Shown in pieces: positions 36,201 through 45,053 of a DNA stretch of 64,000 nucleotides. Every line of letters starts with the position of its first letter. The stretch's first letter is position 1. A program made the position numbers and the translations under genes. The DNA comes from Clostridium drakei (lineage in GTDB: Bacteria > Bacillota > Clostridia > Clostridiales > Clostridiaceae): contig NZ_JIBU02000027.1 in NCBI RefSeq assembly GCF_000633595.2, forward strand, positions 62,001 through 126,000, given 5' to 3'. Below the pieces are notes generated by a model. That model ran no database searches. It worked only from the letters and a program-made list of their open reading frames with translations, and was not told where the DNA came from.

Positions 36201-37393
36201 TTGAAACATTAGAATGCACAAAAATGACTCCAACATCAAGAATGGATTTGCTTAAATTACTTGTTGAAATCGATGAAATAAAATTTGAGGGCTATCTTAA
36301 TAACTTAATAGATTGTAGATATGATAGTATTTATAAATGTAAAATAGCAGTTATAGTAGTTTGCTCAGTTTTAGAAAAATCATCAGATGGAGGTAGAAAA
36401 AAGATTATTCCAATTTTAGTTTCAAAAAATAGGGTGGATAAACAATTTATGATTGTTTGCATAAGATGGTATTCTCAAGATCGTAACGAATTTAATTTTT
36501 TAAAAACGTGGGATATTGAAGAACTATTTCAATTGTATGTTTTTATTCACTTGAATCAAAAGAAATTAGGTAAATGCAGAAAATTTATTGTAGATGATTG
36601 GAAAAGGATGATTCTGAGAGTGTTTGAGGATAAAAAAGGAACATCAGGTGGTATTTACTTATTTAGATTGATTAAAAAAATTCCGGATTGTGTCTATGTC
36701 CAAGATTCATGGGAAAGAGTACGTATGACTTATTTTAGGGAAATATGGATGCCACCAAGTGCTGATGTAATATTTAGTATGATGGATAATGTAAATTTTA
36801 AACCTATTTCTAATGAAAACCAGTTAGTATCTGCTTTACAAGATTCACTTAATAGATTTCAAAAAGAGATGAATCAATCAGAAAATCCACTTGTTGAATT
36901 ACTATGGAATATATATAAAGATATTAAAATACCGAAAGATGAAGAAACCTTAAGTAATGTATTAAAAAAATATTTAAGTAATGATCTTCAACATAGGGGA
37001 GTAATTATTAATCGAGAAGTGGAAGTTTTTCATAATCAAGGAGGAATTCCAGGTGAAAGAATAGATATAAAAGTAGACGTACAAAATGGTGTGAAAAATA
37101 ATGAATCGTTAAGAGTTTATATTGAAGTTAAAGGATGCTGGAATCCTGGAATAGATACTTCAATGGAGAATCAGTTAGTTGAAAGATATATGTTGGGTAG
37201 AAAATGTTACTACGGATTATATATTGTTGGATGGTTTAATTGCCCACAATGGTCCTTGGGTAAAGATACTAGACGGGCACCTAAGTATTCTTTAGAAGAA
37301 GCACAAAAAAAATTTAATGAACAAGCTATGAAATTATCTAAAAAGTATAAAGTTCAGGTTAAGACAGTTGTTTTAGATTTTTCGCTAAAATAG
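33296..37393 (+). CDS. NACHT-type STAND ATPase with C-terminal restriction-endonuclease-like domain
   Basis: 1365 residues from ATG 33296 (GGAGG 33280-33284; an in-frame TTG at 33272 lies before that site). NTPase core ~45-330: Walker A LLGDAGLGKSTVMNEI (~54-70), Walker B LYLFLDSLDEGLL (~118-130), LRIACRTGVFPS. A long helical repeat region (~400-1180) without a named signature follows, the usual ligand-sensing part of STAND proteins. C-terminal ~1235-1365: ERIDIKVDV, VYIEVKGCWN, KCYYGLYIVGWF, matching a PD-(D/E)XK nuclease (Asp, Glu-x-Lys). Prokaryotic STAND NTPases with nuclease effectors (Avs, bNACHT) sense phage proteins and kill the cell; there the effector is normally N-terminal, here it seems C-terminal. 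In a defence island, upstream of FRG/DUF262 genes. Confidence 0.8.
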   Translation: MKKYNYKWKRYWYKRGEKVPLKEGFLNVINTVYNSEKNRVVTYNSISDKQCVVLLGDAGLGKSTVMNEIVQEFQNTLESNDKILHIDLRLAGNDSMLNSLIFRTSEFISWINGEQQLYLFLDSLDEGLLHMGLLVDLLIEHFKKIDLSRLKLRIACRTGVFPSVFETELKEMFGEENFDVFQLAPLSSNDIVIACKSWNFDGENFLKSVFDNQIQALASTPVTLDMLLKMYDSNKKSLPSSKIKLYEVGCRKLCSETNIKRQCNDVTRGKVSTDKRMQIAMMLGAITMFCNKSVIVRGDCSEEGLLSIDEFLSMTFNRFAYTISDIEEVLGSALFTEKQQDIYSWSHLSYAEYLAAKFVKENNFSTEQIINLILQPEDDNQRVIPQLHYTTAWIASFLPDIFNIISERDPDVLCLADISQVDSERKEFLVEKLLNKYNSCSSYYRHGNSVCYKNLNYEGLAKQLTDFIKDNFKTDFSKKIAVRIAYECRLYEMLEDILNLARGLDFHGLEREALDVFFKLASDNQKKLSLKILYNVSDEMAIFILKELYNDYIDIYGILKFFKKSSFSDEKEYGLITSILEILSLNDLIVLMNEFHKFTMSEKESNHNNIMDIIMIYAWKHIDYEEINKVWLKLAVERFEKFGTPIEKTSFTNSFDNNFESTFKLAFIRRMKIIKCIWNYKKSVNLLDVVNSKLSLVNKNDLNSIISFILCEEDEVYRKWLLDLVVYLFDPTLSFNSQYCRFIYEKLLLIKDPINDIPILIPELCRLKKEYDKLISQESMFNKRSSKENLDEIIINMKDNASRCWLSFVDELLQDINVYIEIFEYSLSNSIGWKSLDEDGRKIAINSAKNFLYEFNPNDYKIDSLKSNLEPIFYAIQLIWENDKDFIKNWDKNMWKKMMNYIIDSYADSYKNGSDYFKLAYAYEPKKVISQLLKEMVSNRRLGAWYGSRAIVEERIKLCADQLLFNSIIETLECTKMTPTSRMDLLKLLVEIDEIKFEGYLNNLIDCRYDSIYKCKIAVIVVCSVLEKSSDGGRKKIIPILVSKNRVDKQFMIVCIRWYSQDRNEFNFLKTWDIEELFQLYVFIHLNQKKLGKCRKFIVDDWKRMILRVFEDKKGTSGGIYLFRLIKKIPDCVYVQDSWERVRMTYFREIWMPPSADVIFSMMDNVNFKPISNENQLVSALQDSLNRFQKEMNQSENPLVELLWNIYKDIKIPKDEETLSNVLKKYLSNDLQHRGVIINREVEVFHNQGGIPGERIDIKVDVQNGVKNNESLRVYIEVKGCWNPGIDTSMENQLVERYMLGRKCYYGLYIVGWFNCPQWSLGKDTRRAPKYSLEEAQKKFNEQAMKLSKKYKVQVKTVVLDFSLK

Positions 37394-37563
37394 AAATCAA
37401 TAATGTTAACAAAAATATATTTTATTTGAAAATAATTATTCAACAACTTAGATTTAAAAATTTGAAGAAAATAAAATAAGGGTGTATTATATTACATAAT
37501 AGGTTTTATTTTTACAAAAAAGTAAAAATAATTACTTAGTAAATATATTTTATAGGGGGAATT

Positions 37564-38358
37564 ATGAGAATAGAAAATATAAGCTCAATAGCTGAGTACA
37601 TAGATTTTATTAAAGAGATTAGAGATGAGGGATATATATTTTATAGAGGGCAGGATTCATTTATACGTCATAAACTTCTACCATCATTATTGAGAGAAGA
37701 TTACAATACAAAGAATCGAATTTATAGTAATAGATGTGATAAATCTTTTATTAATACTTTCAAATCTAGGGCAATAGCATGTCTTAATTTTGTACCTCAA
37801 AATGATTGGGAATGGATGGCTACAGCACAACATTATGGATTGCCAACTAGATTATTAGATTGGTCACGAAGTTCTTTATCAGCCCTTTTTTTTGCAGTTG
37901 AAAATGAAGAATTTGGATATAAAGAAGAAGAAGATAATCCTGTAGTTTGGTGTCTTAACCCAATTATATTAAATGAGAAAGTTAGATTTATAGATGACTT
38001 TAATGTTATTCCAAATATAATAGAACAAAATGAAAGTTTTCAAATGGGGTTGTTAGACAAGTATGGAATAGGAAAACATTTGGAAGAGCCTGTATATCCA
38101 GTTGCATTAATTTGTCCAACTAGTAATGATAGAATAAATGCGCAAAAGGGAACGTTTACTCTATTTCCCTTGAATGCTAAACCATTAGAAGAAATGGAGT
38201 GTACAGATAATATTTTATGTAAAATAGTCATAGATAAAAATAATAAAAGAGAAATAAAAAAACAATTATTTGAAATAGGAATTACGTATTCAAATATATA
38301 TCCAGAATTAGATTACATATGTAAAGATATAAAATTTGAATATGCCAAGAATAATTAA
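37564..38358 (+). CDS. FRG-domain protein
   Basis: 264 residues; RBS AGGGGGA. The FRG domain covers ~20-130: GYIFYRGQDS, LLPSLLRED, DWEWMATAQHYGLPTRLLDW and SLSALFFAVEN, all conserved positions of this family of unknown biochemistry (named for its Phe/Tyr-Arg-Gly motif). The remaining ~130 residues are unassigned. Followed without a gap by a DUF262 gene, whose ribosome binding site overlaps the FRG stop codon, so the two are made together. FRG genes are frequent in defence islands; activity unknown. Confidence 0.88.
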   Translation: MRIENISSIAEYIDFIKEIRDEGYIFYRGQDSFIRHKLLPSLLREDYNTKNRIYSNRCDKSFINTFKSRAIACLNFVPQNDWEWMATAQHYGLPTRLLDWSRSSLSALFFAVENEEFGYKEEEDNPVVWCLNPIILNEKVRFIDDFNVIPNIIEQNESFQMGLLDKYGIGKHLEEPVYPVALICPTSNDRINAQKGTFTLFPLNAKPLEEMECTDNILCKIVIDKNNKREIKKQLFEIGITYSNIYPELDYICKDIKFEYAKNN

Positions 38359-38369
38359 TGGAGGTTAAT

Positions 38370-39476
38370 ATGAATTTTAAAGATTGGAAAGTTGATTCAA
38401 CACCTGATACTAAAGCATTGAAGACAGTATGTGATGAGATAGATAGTGCTTTAAAAGATGAGGGGGGGATAAATTTAGATCCTGAATATCAAAGAGAATA
38501 TAAATTTACTCAACAGGACGAAAGCCTTTTAATAGAATCTATTATTATGAATATTCCAATTCCTATTATTTATCTTTCGTCTGATACTAGGAAGATACCA
38601 TATGTTGCAAATGTTATCGATGGACAACATAGATTAAGAGCAGTATATAGGTTCTTAAAAAATCAATTTGCACTTAAGGGACTTGAAATATATAATGAAT
38701 TAAATGATAAAAAATTTAAAGATCTTCCAATAGAAATGAAAAATAAATTATTATATCAATCTAAGTTAACGTTTGAAAATATTCATGTTCAAGATAATCC
38801 TGATTTGGAAATAGAAATTTTTAAAAGATACAATAAAGGTACTCATCCATTAAGCAGACAAGAATTAAGGCATACTATTTATATTAGCAGATTTAACCTT
38901 TGGTTAAATAGTAAAATAAAGTTATTCTTTAATGATGAATATTATAGAGAATTCTATAATATTAGCAAGAAAAGGTATGCAGATAAAAGTGCCCACGAAT
39001 CAATATGCATTATGATTTCAATACTATATTTTGGATTAAACAAGAATTATTCAACATCACCTGAATACGCAGATGCATTTATGGATTTTGCATCTAAGTA
39101 TGAAAATCAAGGAGAATTGATAGAAAAAACTGAAAAATTATTCGATAAAATTAATGGCTTTTTAATGCGACTATATGATAAATATAACATAAAATATCCT
39201 TATTCAAAAGAAATATATGGTGTTGAAAGTAAGAATTACAAACTACAAATTCCCATATTAATGATTATATCAGCTTTTATACATTATTTACTTGAAAATG
39301 AAATTGACATAATTAAAGATAGTGAATTTGAACTTATTTTTAAGTCTATTAAAAATACTTTAGCTAATTCATATTTAGAAAATGATTTTAAAGGTTCGAA
39401 TACACGACCTAGTGCATTAAAAGAAACACTTGATGAAATGGTTAGAAACTTTCTAGAGATTAAAGAAAAAGTATGA
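38370..39476 (+). CDS. DUF262 (ParB/sulfiredoxin-like) protein
   Basis: 368 residues from ATG 38370, chosen for GGAGG 5 nt upstream; an ATG at 38358 overlaps the FRG stop. N-terminal DUF262 domain: INLDPEYQREYKFTQQDESL, LIESIIMNIPIPIIYLSS and NVIDGQHRLRAVYRFL; DGQHR is the conserved nucleotide-binding/nuclease motif of the GmrS/ParB-like fold. C-terminal ~170 residues helical, no DUF1524 HNH domain, unlike GmrSD restriction enzymes. Forms a two-gene unit with the FRG protein. Confidence 0.87.
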   Translation: MNFKDWKVDSTPDTKALKTVCDEIDSALKDEGGINLDPEYQREYKFTQQDESLLIESIIMNIPIPIIYLSSDTRKIPYVANVIDGQHRLRAVYRFLKNQFALKGLEIYNELNDKKFKDLPIEMKNKLLYQSKLTFENIHVQDNPDLEIEIFKRYNKGTHPLSRQELRHTIYISRFNLWLNSKIKLFFNDEYYREFYNISKKRYADKSAHESICIMISILYFGLNKNYSTSPEYADAFMDFASKYENQGELIEKTEKLFDKINGFLMRLYDKYNIKYPYSKEIYGVESKNYKLQIPILMIISAFIHYLLENEIDIIKDSEFELIFKSIKNTLANSYLENDFKGSNTRPSALKETLDEMVRNFLEIKEKV

Positions 39477-39785
39477 TTTAAATTATTATTATAACTTGAA
39501 AAAGCAATAAAAAATAATATAGATTGAAAAAGAAGTAATTATATTCAATTATTTTTTGTAAGGAATCAGACTCATTACAAAGCTTAGAAGTGAAATGAAT
39601 AACACGCTTAGGGGGCGTTACATAAACTGGAATATCATTTTTCTGATACTATAGGATATGACATTATTATATGATAATGATTTATTTTAGTAATAAAATA
39701 ATGCCTAAAATAAAGATTTTAAGGTATTTATATATTATGTTGGCTAAAAATGAAAAAATATAAATACTATTTTGGAGGAAATTTA

Positions 39786-40697
39786 ATGATTGATTCACAA
39801 GAAATTAGCGCAATTATTGCTGCTATAGTTGCTATAGCTACATTAATTGTTAGTTCAATAGGTAATATAATATTATTTTTTTCAAACAGAAAAGTTGCAT
39901 ATAAAAATATTGAAATGCAGAGTAGGAACCATGAGTTATCAGTAGAAATAAGCAAAGCAAGTAATGATATTCAAGAGGCAAATTCAAAGTTAGAAAGTTT
40001 AGATAATCAAAAGTCAAGGATTAACACATATATTTCAGATAATCGAGTTGAGTGGATGCAATCCATGAAAAAATATATTACTGAATATCTTGATGAAGTA
40101 TACAAATACGATTCTAATGAAAAGGAATCGTTCGATGAATGTTTTCAAAAAATAAAATTAAAAACAGCTCAGATTAAACTTCACCTAAATTATTTAGGTA
40201 ATGCAGATAAAAATATTTTAAATGAAATCTCTGCTCTTAATAGAATTTTAGAATTGAAGCATATGGAAGATGAGATTAAAAATATATGCCCATATAGCAC
40301 AAAAATAACAGTTACTGAGGAAGAAATACAAGAAACGATAATGTCACTTAGAAAATTAGAAAACTATTATATTTTAACAGATGGTCATGCGTTTCGGGCT
40401 AATGATGATATGTGGAAGCAGTTAATTGAAAATCATGGAGATAGTAGATTGGAAATTAAAGAAATTTACTTGCAAGAGATTTTAAAATTTAATGAATTTT
40501 TTGATTTAAAATCACAACTTATTATAATTTATGCAGAAGTGTATCTAAAAACAGAATGGGAAAGAGTTAAGTATGAGATAGAAAATGGAAATTATAAAAG
40601 TTATAATTTTGATGACAGGTACACACAAAACTTGGAAAAAGTTCAATATAAAATAGATTATATTGAAAAATTTATTAGAGAAGACATTCTTGTTTAA
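39786..40697 (+). CDS. membrane-anchored coiled-coil protein of unknown family
   Basis: 303 residues from ATG 39786 (GGAGG 39774-39778). One N-terminal membrane helix (~6-28: ISAIIAAIVAIATLIVSSIG), then a basic stop-transfer and a coiled coil (~40-75), then a helical cytoplasmic domain rich in charged residues (~80-303) with no recognised motif. Proteins with a single helix plus coiled coil near NTPase and FRG genes often act as membrane effectors in anti-phage systems, but this is context only. About 310 bp separates it from the DUF262 gene, so it may have its own promoter. Confidence 0.7.
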   Translation: MIDSQEISAIIAAIVAIATLIVSSIGNIILFFSNRKVAYKNIEMQSRNHELSVEISKASNDIQEANSKLESLDNQKSRINTYISDNRVEWMQSMKKYITEYLDEVYKYDSNEKESFDECFQKIKLKTAQIKLHLNYLGNADKNILNEISALNRILELKHMEDEIKNICPYSTKITVTEEEIQETIMSLRKLENYYILTDGHAFRANDDMWKQLIENHGDSRLEIKEIYLQEILKFNEFFDLKSQLIIIYAEVYLKTEWERVKYEIENGNYKSYNFDDRYTQNLEKVQYKIDYIEKFIREDILV

Positions 40698-41778
40698 TAT
40701 AAGAATGGACATTAGTATAGCAAACTCAAAAATTTTTAAGAAACTACTTCAGAAAGCTTTCACAAATATGCCTGGAATGTAAATTTGGAAAGTTGAGTAA
40801 AAATATATAGAGAAAAGTTCGATATTATATAAATAAGAAATTAGTATTGGCAAAACTAATCATCTTTGGAACAAAAGTGGATAATTCAAATTTCATGTTT
40901 GATACCAGTAACTTTCACAGAGTACTTATTTTGTTTTAGTTAGAGCTACTCAATGAATTAAATAGAAATTTAATTAGAAGAAAAGCATATTAATCTTGTG
41001 AGGGATAGTTGCTTTTTTTCTTTATCATTAATTTCTATGCGAATACCAATTGTAAATTCCAATCTCAAAATGCATAAATCTTTAGTTTTAAAAAGCTTGA
41101 TAACAAAATGCATGAATATGTCACATTGGAATTTAACTACATTTTGATGTTGGAACTTTACTACAAATTTCATGTCACCATGTACACCAATAAGCTGTAT
41201 CTTAATAATTAACTTAAAAGTAAATAGAGTATGTTTAAAAACTAATATTTTTAGATATTTTTAGGGGATGGAAAATTTAAAATAGGAACAGATATTTGTG
41301 TAAAGTCTCAAAATTATACCAATATTGTAGTTAAGCAAAATTTGCTATAGTTTAGAGGAGATTAATTATGGATTAGCAAGCTCAGATAAGATTTTGCAAG
41401 AGATCTTGGTGGTTGCTAACAATTTGATTGCTAATGGATCAATTTTTTTGTTTCGTATTAATTGAATAGAGCAAAGTTAATTACAAGGGAATGCACTTTC
41501 TACTTATTATGTTACTATTTTAAAGTGGAGAGTTAAGGTAGAAATATTAATGAACTAATTAAAACCTTTTCTATTTGCTAAATCCTCTTGAATTCTTTTC
41601 CATTAGGGAATAAAATAATATCATGGAAAATTATGTAGAAATTTATTAGAAATGGGTATGACATACTAAAGTGAAGAAAAATGAATGCTTGAAAGAAGCA
41701 TCAGATATTACTATTTAGGGTTGATATTAGAGTAGTAAAAATTATAAATAAATATAAAAGGTTTAAAAGGGTGGTAAA
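40698..41778. other. 1.08-kb gene-free stretch, decayed DNA
   Basis: No credible gene. Short open stretches (for example GLASSDKILQEILVVANNL around 41370-41430) lack starts and end quickly, as in pseudogenes. Two tandem repeat units at 41126-41174 resemble transposon ends. This marks the boundary between the FRG/DUF262 cluster and the type I restriction operon. Confidence 0.6.
41126..41174. repeat. two tandem 24-25-bp units, transposon-end-like
   Basis: TTGGAATTTAACTACATTTT (start of unit 1, 41126-41149) and TTGGAACTTTACTACAAATT (start of unit 2, 41150-41174) are related units flanked by GTCACA and GTCACC. Multiple terminal repeats of this kind are known from IS21-family elements. No transposase remains. 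Confidence 0.4.
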
Positions 41779-44700
41779 ATGAGTAACTTTACATTCTTAA
41801 AAGAAAAATGGCCTATACTAGAAAATCTAGGAAGATTAGCAGAAAGAAATCTTTACATAGATTCAAATACTACATTTATAAAATGTGGTATGTTTGGTGA
41901 AATTGTAGTTCAATATATGTTTTCAATGGAAGATATTGATACTACTTTAATAGCTCATGATAATAGTCATAATAATAGAATAAAGCTATTAAAAAGGGAG
42001 GATTTGATTCCAGAAGATATTGATAATATACTTCATATGCTTAGAATAAAAAGAAATGATGCAGCTCATAATGGATTTGAGAATGTTGAAAAAGCAAAGG
42101 TTCAATTGGAGTTAACATTTAAATTAGCTGTTTGGTTTATGCAGACTTATGGAGAGTGGAGTTTTGAACCTAAAGCATTTGTTATGCCTGATGGAAATGA
42201 AAATGAGCATGAAGATAATGTTAATGACGTAGCCAAAGAATATGAAGAAAAGTATAAAGCTTTAGAAGATGAACTCAATGCTTTAAAGGATCAGGAAAAA
42301 GATAAGGAAGAGTTAGAAAAGCGCAGAGAACAAGGTAAAAGAGCTAGTAGAAGAATTGAACTTAGTGAAGCTGAAACGAGAAGAATTATTGATGATCAAT
42401 TAAAATCAGCAGGATGGGAAGCTGATACTAATAATATAAGATATTCAAAAGGGATAAGACCTCAAAAAGGTAAAAATTTAGCTATAGCTGAATGGCCTAC
42501 TTATTCAGAGGAAAAAGGTAATGGTAAAGTTGATTATGCATTATTTATTGGAGAAAAATTAGTTGGATTTATAGAAGCTAAAAAATATTCTAAAGATGTA
42601 GCTGGAACTATGATTGAAGCTAAAAATTATGCTGTAGGAGTAAAAGAAGAACATGAGGCTTATGTTATTTCTAAATGGAATGATTATAAAGTACCATTTT
42701 TATTTGCAGCTAATGGCAGAAAATATATAAAAGAAATTGAAGATAAAAGTGGTGTTCATTTCTTAGATTGCAGAAATGCAAGAAACAATGATAAAGTTCT
42801 TCAAGGATGGTATTCTCCAGAAAAGCTTGAAGCTATGCTTGAGGAGAATATTGAAGAAGCAAATAAGAGCTTAGATGAATTGAGCTTTGAATTTTTGAAA
42901 TCAGAAAACAGCATAGGTCTTAGAGATTATCAAGTTGAAGCAATAAAAGCTGTAGAGAAGGTTATTACAGAAGGAAAGGAAAAATCAGCTTTAATAACTA
43001 TGGCTACAGGCACAGGAAAAACGAGAACAGTATTAGGTCTTATATATAGGTTGATTAAAACTAATAGATGTAAAAGAATCCTATTTTTAGTTGACAGAAC
43101 GTCACTGGGAAATCAAGCTTTTGATACATTTACAGAAGTAAAAATAGAAGATTTAAAGACTTTAAATCAAATTTACAATATTAATGGTCTTGACGACAAG
43201 CTTATTGATAAAGAAACTAAAATTCATGTAGCAACGGTACAAGCTATGGTTAAAAGAATTATGTACAATGAAGATGAAACAAATGTTCCATCAGTTGGTG
43301 ATTATGATTGTATAATAATTGATGAAGCACACAGAGGATATACCTTAGATAAAGAAATGACGGAAGTGGAAGTTGAATGGAGAGATGATAGAGATTTCTT
43401 AAGTAAATATAAAAAGGTAATAGAGTATTTTGATGCCTTTAAAGTTGCACTTACAGCTACACCAGCCCTTCATACAACAATGATATTTGGAGATCCTGTA
43501 TATAACTATAGTTATAGAGCTGCAGTTATTGATGGATATCTTGTAGATCATGAACCACCTCACCTTATAGAAACTGAACTTACTAGAGATGGAGTTCATT
43601 ATAATAAGGGTGACAAAGTTGCTAAATATAATAAATTTACTGGCGAGCTTATTAATGGAGCAGAACTGGAAGATAATATGGATTTTGAAATAGATCAGTT
43701 TAATAAAAAAGTAATTGTAGAAGCTCATACAAGGGCAGCTCTTGAAGAAGTTGCAAAGTACATAGATCCTGAAAATGATAAAGGAAAAACCTTAATTTTT
43801 GCAGCTAGTGATGCTCATGCTGATATGATAGTTAGATTATTAAAAGATATCTACAAAGAAACTATAGGTGGAGTTGATGATAATTCAATTTTAAAGATAA
43901 CAGGCAGCATAAAAGATCCAGATCTTGCTATTAAGAAATTCAAAAATGAAAATTATCCTAATGTAGCAGTTACAGTGGATTTATTATCTACAGGAATTGA
44001 TGTTCCAAGAATTGATAAGATAGTATTTTTAAGAAGAGTAAAGTCAAGAATACTTTATGAACAAATGTTAGGCAGGGCTACAAGATTATGTGATGATATA
44101 CAAAAAACACACTTTGAAATATTTGACTGTGTTAGACTTTATGAGGCTCTTAAAGATATGACAAATATGAAGCCAGTGGCTGCAAATGGAATAGCAAGCT
44201 TTAAAATATTAAAGGAAACTTTAGAAAGAGCAGAAAGCATTGAAGAAAAAGAAGCTGTAGTTAATAAGGTAATAGCAAAATTACAAAGAAAAAAGAAACT
44301 AATAGATGAAAATGAGAGATTGATTTTTAAAAGCCTTTGTAATGATAAAACACCAGAAGAATTTATTAAGGAATTAAGAGGTGTTGATGCTGAAAAAGCT
44401 TCAAAAGAAATAATTAGCCATAATTCTTTGGTAGAATATTTAGATGAAAAATATACTAATGAAGAAATAATAATAGTTTCTGATAAAAAAGATAGGGTAA
44501 TATCACATACAAGAGGATATGGTAAAGGTAAAAAGCCAGAAGATTATATAGGTGAGTTTAAAAAATATATTGAAGAAAATAAAAACACTATTCAAGCTTT
44601 AGAAGTAGTCTGCACAAGACCACAAGATTTAACAAAGCAATCTTTAAAACAGTTAAGAGCCAGATTAGATGACAAAGGCTTTAATGAGGAATACTTAAAT

Positions 44701-45051
44701 ACTGCATGGAAAGACTTAAATAATGAAGAAATAGTAGCAGATATAATTGCTTTTATAAGGCAGCAGGCACTGGGAAGTCCTTTAGAATCCAATGAAGAAA
44801 GAGTAAAAAGAGCAATTTCTAAAATAAAGAAAGAATATTATTTTACAAAACCTCAAGAAAATTGGCTAATTAGAATAGAAAAAGTAATGTTAAAGGAAGT
44901 AGTTATAGATAAAGAAACATTAAATACAGGAAGCTTTAAAGCTCAAAGCGGTGGGTTTGACAGATTGAATGAAAAGATGTTTAATGGTAACTTGGAAGAT
45001 ATAATAAACAAATTAAAAACATATATGTTTGAAGATAAGGAGATTAGCTAG
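41779..45051 (+). CDS. hsdR: type I restriction enzyme, R subunit
   Basis: 1090 residues. N-terminal DUF4145-like helical domain (~1-130, RIKRNDAAHNGF), charged linker, nuclease domain with DYALFIGEKLVGFIEAKKYS (~253-272; Asp ... Glu-x-Lys), SF2 helicase with GLRDYQVEAI, MATGTGKTR (~408), IIIDEAHRG (~512), ALTATPA, and QMLGRATRLCDD. This is the DNA-translocating, cutting subunit. Stop is 2 bp before hsdM, so R-M-S form one operon. All motifs intact, so the system should be active. Confidence 0.96.
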   Translation: MSNFTFLKEKWPILENLGRLAERNLYIDSNTTFIKCGMFGEIVVQYMFSMEDIDTTLIAHDNSHNNRIKLLKREDLIPEDIDNILHMLRIKRNDAAHNGFENVEKAKVQLELTFKLAVWFMQTYGEWSFEPKAFVMPDGNENEHEDNVNDVAKEYEEKYKALEDELNALKDQEKDKEELEKRREQGKRASRRIELSEAETRRIIDDQLKSAGWEADTNNIRYSKGIRPQKGKNLAIAEWPTYSEEKGNGKVDYALFIGEKLVGFIEAKKYSKDVAGTMIEAKNYAVGVKEEHEAYVISKWNDYKVPFLFAANGRKYIKEIEDKSGVHFLDCRNARNNDKVLQGWYSPEKLEAMLEENIEEANKSLDELSFEFLKSENSIGLRDYQVEAIKAVEKVITEGKEKSALITMATGTGKTRTVLGLIYRLIKTNRCKRILFLVDRTSLGNQAFDTFTEVKIEDLKTLNQIYNINGLDDKLIDKETKIHVATVQAMVKRIMYNEDETNVPSVGDYDCIIIDEAHRGYTLDKEMTEVEVEWRDDRDFLSKYKKVIEYFDAFKVALTATPALHTTMIFGDPVYNYSYRAAVIDGYLVDHEPPHLIETELTRDGVHYNKGDKVAKYNKFTGELINGAELEDNMDFEIDQFNKKVIVEAHTRAALEEVAKYIDPENDKGKTLIFAASDAHADMIVRLLKDIYKETIGGVDDNSILKITGSIKDPDLAIKKFKNENYPNVAVTVDLLSTGIDVPRIDKIVFLRRVKSRILYEQMLGRATRLCDDIQKTHFEIFDCVRLYEALKDMTNMKPVAANGIASFKILKETLERAESIEEKEAVVNKVIAKLQRKKKLIDENERLIFKSLCNDKTPEEFIKELRGVDAEKASKEIISHNSLVEYLDEKYTNEEIIIVSDKKDRVISHTRGYGKGKKPEDYIGEFKKYIEENKNTIQALEVVCTRPQDLTKQSLKQLRARLDDKGFNEEYLNTAWKDLNNEEIVADIIAFIRQQALGSPLESNEERVKRAISKIKKEYYFTKPQENWLIRIEKVMLKEVVIDKETLNTGSFKAQSGGFDRLNEKMFNGNLEDIINKLKTYMFEDKEIS

Positions 45052-45053
45052 AT

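Noticed and set aside
40970-41173. 67-codon minus-strand frame
   Set aside because: It spans the transposon-end-like repeats and translates to a repeat-like, low-quality peptide with no start context.
43399-43728. 109-codon minus-strand frame inside hsdR
   Set aside because: Antisense of a highly conserved helicase segment.
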